NCBI GenBank assembly: GCA_037176845.1
Contig: JAYKXP010000275.1
Span: 1-39,595, forward strand
Length of the DNA: 39,595 bases
Direction: 5' to 3'
Origin: Paramarasmius palmivorus
Taxonomy: Eukaryota; Basidiomycota; Agaricomycetes; Agaricales; Marasmiaceae
The notes beneath the pieces are model-generated. The model was not told the DNA's origin. It did no database searches and saw only the letters and a program-made list of their open reading frames with translations. The first letter of the stretch is position 1, and each line of letters begins with the position of its first letter. A program made the translations under genes and the position numbers. Positions 31,620 to 39,595 of this stretch are shown here, in pieces.

Positions 31620-32065
31620 GAACTTGAAAACGCACCTTTCATAGCCATCCAGCCCGCTCAGAGCAACGAAAGAAGCCGGAGTGTTGAGGTCACAGGCATG
31701 ATGTGTGGTTCACCCTAAGAGATAATTTGAGAGTGCAGCAAAGGATGTAGTCTGAAAAACAAATACCTTTCGTGATGTCGAGAAAGTAGCATGTATGTTG
31801 AATTGGAATCCTTGGAGGAGCATTGGATGAGTGAGGAAAAGGGTCGTGATGGTCGGATGGTCGAGGTGTAAGCGTTCTGCCGCCGGCGCTTCTCTTTCCA
31901 AAACGCTCACCTCGTCCATGGACCATGTGCATCCACAGTCCTATAAAGGTATGATGAACCATTCTTAATGCGCCGTTCTCAGACTTAAATACCTTTTCAG
32001 TATCCCAGTAGGAATCAACTTCAAGTCCAAATCATACAAGACATGACATTGGGTTTCTGGTATGT
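31620..32065 (+). repeat. Module A', copy in the 23.5-33 kb tract
   Basis: Contains the aacgcacctttcatagccat start, the gccgccggcgcttctctt core at 31880-31897, a plus-strand intron at about 31949-32000 and the exon IPVGINFKSKSYK. The minus strand keeps the SNAPPRIPIQHT exon with its donor. Confidence 0.6.
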
Positions 32066-32084
32066 ACGCTACTCTACAATTTTC

Positions 32085-33080
32085 CACTGTCACTCATAGC
32101 TTCTCCTAGGCAAATGCAAGCCCAGAAAGTCATCAATACCTTCAGCAAAGACCTATTATTCCCTATCACTAATCCAACACCTTTGTATTACCTTCTCAAA
32201 CGCGCTTTCTGACACCACCTCAACCTCATTCCCAATTCCAGATTCAAAACGCTACAGTACACTCAACGCAACCTCAGCCAAGGATACTAGGCCTCAGTTG
32301 CGCTACCCACGTGACATGGAACTTGAACTACTCTTTCATACCTCCCACTCCCATTACAACACATCTAATGTCCTGTGCTCTACCTTGGCTCTGCCACCCG
32401 TATCCTAGTCCCCACGCTGCACGTTTCCTGCACCCACCTCTCAAAACTTCACAGGATAAACGCCTCCAATAGACTCCCAGCCTCATCTCCGGTATATGAA
32501 TCCTCCTATTGGAGACTCCCAATGCCAACACCCAGAATAACCGATCCGAGTTCCACCCGCTCGTTTTCTCCACGTAGCTATCGAGCCCAATCGTCTCGTG
32601 TGTCCTACTAAGCCGCAGGGATGTTCATGGTAGTGATGAGAGGCTTGTAAATACAACTATCATGGTGGAAATGACGGTTGATTTCGATTTGTCGGTGTGC
32701 TACCGTATAACACAGTAAGTGCGTGTACCCCACTTTTTCAACGCGTCTCACTGATTATCATCCACAGCAAAAGCAACAATTACCTTGTAGCCGCAGAGTC
32801 CCAGCTTCATACTCTCAGTCAAACCAGCAAACCTGGGAGCGGTGTTCTTCTTTCTCCTCGCTATCACCACTATACCACACATGCCTCCTCGATACACGAC
32901 CATCTCAATCTAGCGCGAAAATCAACTCTTTGCCCTCAATCTGCCTCGTATCCCTACTCTTTCAATCCCATCCTTTAGATCCATACACCGAGCTCGGGTT
33001 GTGAGCCTTCCTAGCTCCCTGAGCTGCATCAAGCTTCACTGGCTGATCTACCAACCAAGACTCGGATATAGATGTGGATC
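32085..33080 (+). repeat. Module B, copy 3
   Basis: Begins ttttccactgtcactcatag and shares cttctcaaacgcgctttctg, the gtaagtgcgtgtac...tccacag intron-like segment near 32713-32768, and ctgatctaccaaccaagact near 33044. It diverges after about 33080. Open frames on both strands are not conserved. Confidence 0.6.
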
Positions 33081-33424
33081 TATGTCGTTGAAAGCTGGAA
33101 ACAGGCAGTTCTGGGACGACTGCCTACATCATGTCCCATTGCACAAGCCCGAGATCTTCGTTTATCGTGGCGGTGTTCTCGTGCCTTTTCGCCGAGATCT
33201 GGATTCTTCCTAGGTGTCATCGTTTATCGGGCTGTTGAGCGTTGGAGCCTCAACGAGTCTTGCGGCTTTCTGGATAAGACAGCAAGTGTCGCCGTGAGGT
33301 CCCGACACACCTTCAGTCCAGCAAATCGATGCTACTCCGTTTCCTCTGGGTCGATGGCATCTGGGTATGGTGTTGAGTATGTGATGGATGACGGTGCAGG
33401 CAAGGGTTAGGAAGAGTGGCTCAG
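33081..33424 (+). other. No gene recognised
   Basis: Overlapping frames on both strands, including 112 codons plus (33072-33410) and 123 codons minus (33210-33581), with no motif and no conserved copy noticed. Confidence 0.35.
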
Positions 33425-33600
33425 AACGCATCAGCAAATTCACAACGTTATGGGACGCGTGGAGCGCATGGGGGGCATGGACTCCATGCCTCCATATGAA
33501 CCGGACCCGGTTTTCATCAAAAACTCCCATCAAACCCCCATACACGGAGTGTATGGGTGCATGGAGAGCTATGGAGAACATGGACGTATGGTCCTGAATA
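33425..33600 (+). repeat. Palindrome-rich short element (catgg/tatgg family), copy 1
   Basis: Dense degenerate repeats of catgg/atggag, with perfect hairpins ggcatgg-act-ccatgcc (33474-33490) and cccatacac-gga-gtgtatggg (33537-33557). Its left edge (cgcatcagcaaattcaca) matches the reverse complement of the right edge of 36285-36495, so the two loci look like copies of one element in opposite orientation. Confidence 0.55.
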
Positions 33601-34856
33601 CATACAATATTTTTTTTTGTCTAAGTACAATTCAAACACCGTTATATAGCCATTCCATGGACAACAATTTTCTTCCCTTCAAGTTCCATGGCCAAGTATC
33701 AAAAAAACATCAGTATGATACTAGTAGTCTTGAGGTTGACGTTGAGGTGCTGATGGTATCCGAGCAGTAAAGTGGGACTTAACGCGAACATTCAACGCAG
33801 CACGGTGTGAGGGTACCAGAACGAAATCGCTGAAAAACAGTCATTTTGACACTAATTGTTGTGTTCAGAATCGCACTAGTACATCATACTAAGTACTATA
33901 TGAACTTGGTAGCACCACTAGGAACCTAGTGGTGCGCATATGACGAAGAATAAGATAGGCATGCACTGCGTAGTGAATACTAGCTGCGCGCGCATAGACA
34001 TTGATGTCGTCGGTAGCCCTATATGATTGCGCTAGGATACGCGTCGAAACCTGTAGACCGTATCTATACTCTATTACCTGGCTGGAACCTTACGAGGACA
34101 TGCTACTGTACATGGTAGACTTCCTAGTAGGTCATATGGCTACACTATACTCGCGCTATGGGACATATGAGATGGGATAGTGAATGAGGACCAACTACCA
34201 CAGCGTAGAAGGACCCTAGGGGACGGATCAGAGCTATATACCAAATACGGTAGAAGCTGGAGGTGTGAGTCACCTTTGAGAGCAAAGTTACCTGGATTAG
34301 AAATGTCTCAGGGACCGGGTCATCGATACGAGGACCATATGGGGGCTTAACAGCTTTCCATATCGATCGGAATATCCCTCGAGCTTCGAGTTGGGATTCC
34401 TACTGCTAGTACAGACACTAGTGAGGGACATATAGTCCTATAACGAGGGAACAGATAGGATTCTGGGCCAGGACTGTCCTAGGACATAGAAAATATAATA
34501 TAGAACTACAAAGGCATAAAAGTCTACCTTCCTCGGATACGAATCCAAAGCGTATCGGTCGAGATCGGACTCCTAGCAAGTTCCGAGCGGAATAACTATG
34601 TCCTAGCACTGATATCTGAAACGCACCATGCGGAACAGCGCCTCCGCGCGCCACTTCCTAGCAACCAAAAAGTAATATGACTCGCAGTCCTGCAAAATAA
34701 TGTCGAATTCCGACCAATATATATCCAAACCTTCCTTTTCTGGTAGATACTTACTTCATATGGACAGAATCCCCTCCTCTTTCTCATTTCTTGCATAGTT
34801 ACTATTACTTTATCGTGTCCACTTTCACTTATATGTAAAATATGTACGCTCGCGGG

Positions 34857-34863
34857 TATATAA
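34857..34863 (+). promoter_or_regulatory. TATATAA box inside the LTR-like stretch
   Basis: TATATAA followed by agcagcagg, a plausible RNA polymerase II core promoter of the putative LTR. Confidence 0.35.
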
Positions 34864-35118
34864 GCAGCAGGGTTTCCCCTAGGAAGCTCTCAAGCAATTA
34901 CCCCGCTATATACGTAGCCCTAGTGCACCAATAGCAGAGTTCTTGTCTTCTATCGTTGACCATAGAGGCGACGTGTGCTTAGAAAATAACTTAGAAAATA
35001 AAACCTTGAAAAGCCCTTCTCTATATTGAACTAGAGTTGTGAAATTAAGAACTTTGAGATACCCATAGGACAGAGCTAGTTCATCTAGACTCTTTGGATA
35101 GGATTGATTGTTTCAGGA

Positions 35119-35204
35119 CTAGTGTGGAGCCCCACTAGATCCCTTTTCACTTGGTGTGGAGCCCCACCAGTGATCGTTAAAGCTTAGTGTGGAGCCCCAC
35201 TAGC
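35119..35204. repeat. Three spaced copies of gtgtggagccccac
   Basis: The identical 14-base core starts at 35122, 35154 and 35187. Each is flanked by bases that extend it into a short hairpin (ctagtgtggagccccactag; the middle copy has compensatory ggt/acc ends). Confidence 0.9.
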
Positions 35205-35250
35205 TTATAGGTGGCCTGGTTGTCGTGCTAGTTCGACTAGTGTAACCATA

Positions 35251-36284
35251 GCCTTCATAGGAACAATAGGTCTTTACCCTTGTTGGGTTCGATAGGTTAT
35301 TTTGCGTCATAGGAACGTGTAGGAATAGTTATAGATAGGTTTATAGGTTGGCTCGCGTTGTCTTGATCATATCGAGACTATATTATCATATTACATTGTT
35401 TCATTCATTGCTCATACACTTCCCTTGTGTCCTAGTGATTTGTAGACGTTCAACTAGTGTGCTAGTTGATTTCTTGTGTCGATTGTATGGATCCTTTGAC
35501 AATGTCGAACCCCGCTCGCACAACTTGGCATATTATTTCGCTTGTTCGCAAGCGTTTTATAAGCCTCACAACGGGACAGAGGCATAACGGAGGCGAGTTC
35601 AAGTTGAAGATCTCAATTTTACCGAAAGTTCACGAATTGGACCCGAGAATTTAATCGGTGTTCCAAATCGGTGTCGTGACTTTGTTGATACGAAAATTTT
35701 CAGTTCCGCAGCCACGTCTCTTTCCTTCCCACCATGATCATTCCCCCTCTCACTCACCCAATTTTCACCACAATATATCTCCCATACGTCGAGTTATCTG
35801 CCGGAAGCATGTTATGCTAGCTTACCTTTTGTATACAGGTGCTCAATGCGCAGTAATGAAGATGCAGATCTGGCAGGCAGTGTGGATGTACCAGAACGGC
35901 TACTGGTATGGTATAGGTATGTCTTTCATCTTCACTGAATTCTACTCTTCTAACTTTTCTCCTAGGTTCCCCACCTGTCAACAAGTGTCATCGTGTACGT
36001 CGTCAGATCTCTTCAACGAATTCCCTTTGACCAATTTTTAAATAGACACTTTTCTACTCTTATCAGCCCACGCAACTCAACCGTCACATTTGGTTCAGTA
36101 AGTTTATGACCATTCGTATCTGTTCATCCGGCTCACCGCTTGTTAATACAGGTTGTCAATAAACGTTGTCAGTAGTTGGTGTCGAGTTTGCGGAGGATAG
36201 AGGGCCATCCTTAAGTAGAATTATACTGTATACCTAATGTATTGTAATTCAACCCCAATAAACTGGTTTTTATGCTTTTCATCC
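35251..36284 (+). other. No intact gene; AT-leaning stretch
   Basis: Frames of 60-127 codons occur (35466-35654, 35658-36041) without recognised domains. The 35496-35654 part (MSNPARTTWHIISLV...) could be the start of a retroelement gag, but nothing confirms it. Intron-like gtatgtctttcatc to tcctag near 35918-35965 lies inside the second frame. Confidence 0.35.
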
Positions 36285-36495
36285 ATGGTGAGAACGAGCT
36301 AGTAGCCCTACTAAATCCTGTGCATGGAAGTGCATGGAGGTATGGAGGGCTACAGTCGTCTCCCATGCAAGTGTATGGGGATTATGCACTCCCCGGATCT
36401 CCATACATCCGGGTCCACGCATGGGGATGTATGGAGATGTATGGGCCATACATCCCATGCATGTGTGAATTTCCTGATGCGTTTGGGATGAACCT
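36285..36495 (-). repeat. Palindrome-rich short element (catgg/tatgg family), copy 2
   Basis: Repeats of gcatgg/tatgg, including gatgtatgg-g-ccatacatc (36436-36454). Inverted relative to the copy at 33425-33600, sharing the cgcatcag.aaattcaca edge. No coding sequence, so a MITE-like non-autonomous element is the simplest reading. Confidence 0.5.
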
Positions 36496-37000
36496 GGTTG
36501 CTGGCAGCGACTCGCTGATATTGGCGAATGGATGTCTTTACTGGCATTAGTATGTCTTGATACCTCTCCGTATGATGCTTCATTTTCGCTGATCTTTGTG
36601 TTCAGCGCAAGGCCATAGAAAGATCAATAGCTCCCGCCTTTGACTAGGTGCCATATCGACAAAGGTATCTTCTTTTGGGCATTTGCTCGAACTGGTCGGT
36701 ATTGATCGGCCAATACTCAAACTCGGGACATAAGAAACGAAATAATCAACATGGCCATCGGTGGGTCTGTTCCTTTCGTTATAGTTCTTCCTTTACTGAT
36801 ATCTTGTTCCAGCTAGCACAGCATCTGCCACCGACATCCATTGATGCAAAGCGAGGGTAACTGAACAAAGAGTCATGCTCATATTGAACGAGATAGACAA
36901 GCATCGGATTGGATTGATGGTATAGGCTATACTACACCGAGAGACCACATTGCTGCTGAACATAAACGTCCATTGCTTGAACTCACCTCTCAGGTGATAA
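36490..37000 (+). pseudogene. Module E, copy 2: exon-intron relic
   Basis: Pairs with 7440-8110. Reads NLVAGSDSLILANG before a gtatgtcttga donor (about 36550). A second intron, gtgggtctgttcctttcgtt, starts near 36760 with a ctag acceptor. The exons no longer join in frame. Confidence 0.45.
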
Positions 37001-37327
37001 ATGTTCGTTACAGCAGCAGGAATGACTATGTCTCATTCGGGGTTCAATCCAGTCAGTGTTCTCGCTATCTACTCTTGTTCTGTGGCTCATCCTCATTCTT
37101 TGGTCAGGGAAGTATGTACCGAGAACTCAGGCAAAAGACCTCGGTAGATGTGAGTGCTCTCTACCCAAATTCCCATTTCTGGACGAGTTTTACTGATGTC
37201 ATATTATTTGCAGCAATAAAGACAACAGCCACAAAACCCTGAGCACTTTCCTGTACACCAATTCCCCATCCAATATCCAAGAATGCGGTAAAGAGTCTGC
37301 TAACTGTATCCCAAGTTGAAACAAGAG
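37001..37327 (+). other. No gene recognised
   Basis: Short frames only. The 37040-37240 part has donor/acceptor-like pairs (gtgagtgctctc near 37150, tttgcag near 37213) but no identifiable exon chain. On the minus strand it directly follows the tRNA-like sequence and could be the body of a SINE. Confidence 0.3.
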
Positions 37328-37400
37328 TGGTGCCATGGGGAGTTGAACCCCAGACCTCCTGATTGCATGTTAGGTGCTCTAACCACTGAGCTATAGTGCC
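37328..37400 (-). tRNA. Degenerate tRNA-like gene (TGC, Ala-type anticodon position) or SINE head
   Basis: The 73-nt minus-strand sequence folds as acceptor GGCACTA/TGGCACC, D-arm GCTCAGTGGTTAGAGC, anticodon arm CCTAA-CATGCAA-TCAGG and T-arm TGGGG-TTCAACT-CCCCA. Box A (TAGCTCAGTGG) and box B (GGTTCAACTCC) are good. Faults: two acceptor mismatches that GGTGCTA would repair, an A.C pair in the anticodon stem, and A instead of U at position 33. This looks like a pseudo-tRNA or the head of a tRNA-derived SINE rather than a working tRNA. Confidence 0.6.
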
Positions 37401-37779
37401 TTGTCTACACAACAGAGCATGCCTCACTATATACACATTGCATATGCGACCCCACCTAAGGGATACACCAACATATGGGAAGCCAATGACACTTAAGTCA
37501 TACTATTTGGCGGTATATAGCTATCATGATTATTGTGCAACACTGAGACCTGGACGTGCTAATATTCCCTATTCCTATAATCCTATCAATCCTATCTATA
37601 CCAATGTAGCACTCCAATCCAGGCCCAGCATAACAGTGGGAATCCAACTGCTGCCAACTCTTCATTCTCCAATCTCTACACTCTCAGATCCCGACTTTTT
37701 GTTCCGAGTTGTCATCATCTCTCGACTCAAATAGGTCATACAGAGCTGGAGCATTTGGCTGGTGTTCCACCAGTCTTAG
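37401..37779 (+). other. No gene recognised
   Basis: One 112-codon plus frame (37396-37734) without motif or conserved copy. The sequence is rich in tandem-like cctat/tcctat words near 37565-37600. Confidence 0.3.
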
Positions 37780-38080
37780 TGCGATACCTTGACCTTACCC
37801 TGCCTCGCGAGTCGCGATCAACCTCTCTTCATTTCATTCTCCAAATCCATGCTTCCAGGTTCGGGTTCTGTGCTATCCTAGTGACCTAGGTGACATGAGG
37901 GTTCGCAGGTTACAGTGGTAGTTGTGCTTGCGCTTAACCAAGTCGGAATCACGAACCTGAGAATCTAGTGTTCATGTCAGATGTTGGTTAGCTCTTGACT
38001 CGTAGACTTTGGTGTTCCTCAGCTGCTGAATGCCAAATCTTCGTCGACAAGCATCACCGAGATGTCATCTCAGCCTTGTG
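37780..38080 (+). repeat. Module D, copy 2
   Basis: Pairs with 7045-7350 (ctatcctagtgacctaggt at 37874-37892; gttagctcttgactcgtag; tcgacaagcatcaccgagat). Here D lies downstream of E, whereas in the left copy it lies upstream, as expected if the modules come from a repeating D-E array. Confidence 0.7.
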
Positions 38081-38259
38081 TTTCTCAACCATGCATCAAC
38101 TATGGTATGAACCAGTTGGTGCTGATGCATCCACAATGGTAACAACCGTGAAGCTATCTGAGGGCAAACTAGGCTGAGCAGTTACCAATGATGTTACCAG
38201 TAGATAGACAGCATCCCGGAGCTCCTGGAGCTTCCCGGGGTTGGAAAGCTCCAGAATCC

Positions 38260-38365
38260 GGTGCTCCGGAGGATTGAACCTGAGACTAACAAAATTGTTA
38301 CTAAGCATCAAAGATCTCAGATCCTAATTCCACACAGACACTATATCCACTGATCCATGGTTCCT
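38260..38365 (-). repeat. Possible SINE head with tRNA-type A and B boxes
   Basis: The minus strand has an A-box-like TGGATCAGTGGATA (about 38358-38345) and a B box matching the consensus, GGTTCAATCC (38280-38271), about 70-85 nt apart. A full tRNA cloverleaf is not convincing. Confidence 0.4.
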
Positions 38366-38379
38366 TTACCATATTATAT

Positions 38380-39053
38380 GTGTGTACTGACTATAGTCCC
38401 ACTCTAGCAGGGCCAAATAGCTGCGCTTTTTTGGCTTTTAAAATTCCCACACTCTCTGGGCTGTAATCCAGCCACTGGGGGGCTATTATAGCACAGAATG
38501 GGCTACTAAAAATCGGATTTTTGTGCTAATAAATTGTATTATGCTCTATTATGCTAGAGGAGCATTCCCACACTGCTCAGAACCAATATTATATACAAAA
38601 AAGCAGTATAAACAGGGTGTAATCTGAGAATAGGCTATTGAATCATAGGCTATAGGCCAGATATTGACATGGGGTAAGTTGGAGGACCTAGATACATTAA
38701 ATACAAGCTTGGGAATACCACATAGTACATGGATTAGTGAGATAATGGTGCTTAAATATCAAAAATACTGAAAATCTCCGAAATTGGGGGAATAAAGTTA
38801 CAGGATAAGATTTAATGCAGCTAGGGCTTAGATATTGTGGATGAGGGATGATATATATGTCCACTTGATGGGTTTACAATCCTGGAGAGCCGCCTATTTT
38901 TCCAGATTTATTACAGCTAAATTCGCTTTTTTTGGACATTGGTAATACTATACCACAGGGAATGATTGGGATGGGCTAATTCTTGTTCATAACCCACTCT
39001 AGGGTGTATATATGATGAGCATATACTTGCCCAAGCACTCCTGTATGTGCAAC
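38380..39053. other. AT-rich stretch without genes
   Basis: No open frame of note. There are repeated short words (ggctatt, attatgct, ttcccacact twice at 38445 and 38566) and homopolymer runs. It leads directly into the terminal palindrome and may be part of the same element. Confidence 0.4.
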
Positions 39054-39318
39054 ACCTTGTTCAATCCAATGTATTGTACAGTTATGTAATACTACCAGTA
39101 ATCCATGAATAGCACCTCAGGGAAGCATCCCAGCACCAGGGGGAGTTCAGAATCGAGTTCAGGCACCCAAAATACACTTTCCTAACATGAAAGCACATTT
39201 TTTGAATACATCTGTATGTTGCTACATAAAAAATACATAAAAAATCGCATTTTTAGGGGTTTTTATGTACTGGAGCATGGGGATTGCTCCTAAAATCACC
39301 AAAAGTGAATGAGGGACC
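39054..39318 (+). repeat. Left arm of perfect 265-bp inverted repeat
   Basis: The reverse complement of 39331-39595; by eye every base pairs without gaps or mismatches. Starts accttgttcaatcc and ends aatgagggacc at the loop. Confidence 0.92.
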
Positions 39319-39330
39319 TGCATAGTGAAA

Positions 39331-39595
39331 GGTCCCTCATTCACTTTTGGTGATTTTAGGAGCAATCCCCATGCTCCAGTACATAAAAACCCCTAAAAAT
39401 GCGATTTTTTATGTATTTTTTATGTAGCAACATACAGATGTATTCAAAAAATGTGCTTTCATGTTAGGAAAGTGTATTTTGGGTGCCTGAACTCGATTCT
39501 GAACTCCCCCTGGTGCTGGGATGCTTCCCTGAGGTGCTATTCATGGATTACTGGTAGTATTACATAACTGTACAATACATTGGATTGAACAAGGT
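39331..39595 (-). repeat. Right arm of perfect 265-bp inverted repeat
   Basis: Separated from the left arm by a 12-nt loop (tgcatagtgaaa, 39319-39330). The arm runs to the final base of the window, so 265 bp is a minimum length. Confidence 0.92.

Larger units (their letters stand above)
33900..35250 (+). mobile_element. LTR-like retroelement remnant
   Basis: Composition and word content change here. A perfect hairpin gcaccactagg-aa-cctagtggtgc lies at 33912-33935. A TATATAA box is at 34857-34863 and an AATAAA signal at 34998-35003, about 140 nt apart, as in the promoter/R region of an LTR. No paired LTR, target duplication or reverse transcriptase was found, so this may be a solo LTR or only LTR-like. 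Confidence 0.35.

Noticed and set aside
33210..33581. 123-codon minus-strand frame
   Set aside because: It ends within the palindrome-rich element and overlaps a 112-codon plus frame. No conservation was seen.
39054..39595. Terminal palindrome as a telomere
   Set aside because: No TTAGGG-type repeats occur at either end of the window, and the inverted repeat alone does not indicate a nuclear telomere.

Overview
The window looks like nuclear DNA of a mushroom-forming basidiomycete (Agaricomycetes, probably Agaricales). Genes are interrupted by many introns of about 49-61 nt with GTRNGT donors, CTNAC/CTGAT-like branch sites and YAG acceptors. The one well-resolved host gene belongs to what I recall as an agaric-specific family of large, repeatedly duplicated hypothetical proteins. 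There are no operons, rRNA genes, CRISPR arrays or bacterial signals. The species cannot be named from the sequence.

Layout. Only two genes look intact. (1) A ten-exon plus-strand gene at 21863-24196 encodes a predicted 617-residue protein with a weak kinase-N-lobe-like segment and a C-terminal membrane anchor. (2) A 351-codon DD34E transposase at 25971-27026 lies in a complete 1259-bp Tc1/mariner element with matching terminal inverted repeats and TA duplications. The left edge (3-528) is the 3' end of a diverged paralogue of gene 1. About 1.7 kb around it (1-1690) is duplicated at 23558-25300.

Most of the rest is a decayed repeat mosaic. I recognise modules that recur in a fixed order, here called A, B, C and A'. 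They run forward at 1-4600, reversed at about 8340-13400, forward in pieces at 13440-19020, and forward at 23558-33080. Short stretches in these modules keep similar amino-acid sequence beside intron-like boundaries, on both strands, so the unit is probably a repeatedly duplicated group of small intron-containing genes now mostly dead. Further modules occur twice: F (5020-5960 and 19180-20000), D (7045-7350 and 37780-38080) and E (7440-8110 and 36490-37000).

Two insertions separate modules of the 23.5-33 kb copy that adjoin in the 0-4.6 kb copy: a 2.5-kb block carrying the nested Tc1 element, and a 1.5-kb block with minus-strand exon-like pieces including a tandemly duplicated 53-nt exon. From 33.4 kb onward the window contains palindrome-rich short elements, an LTR-like stretch with TATA and AATAAA signals, a degenerate tRNA-like gene, a second element with tRNA-type internal promoter boxes, AT-rich sequence, and a perfect 265-bp inverted repeat running exactly to the last base.

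Module boundaries were judged by eye and are approximate. Splice structures are predictions.
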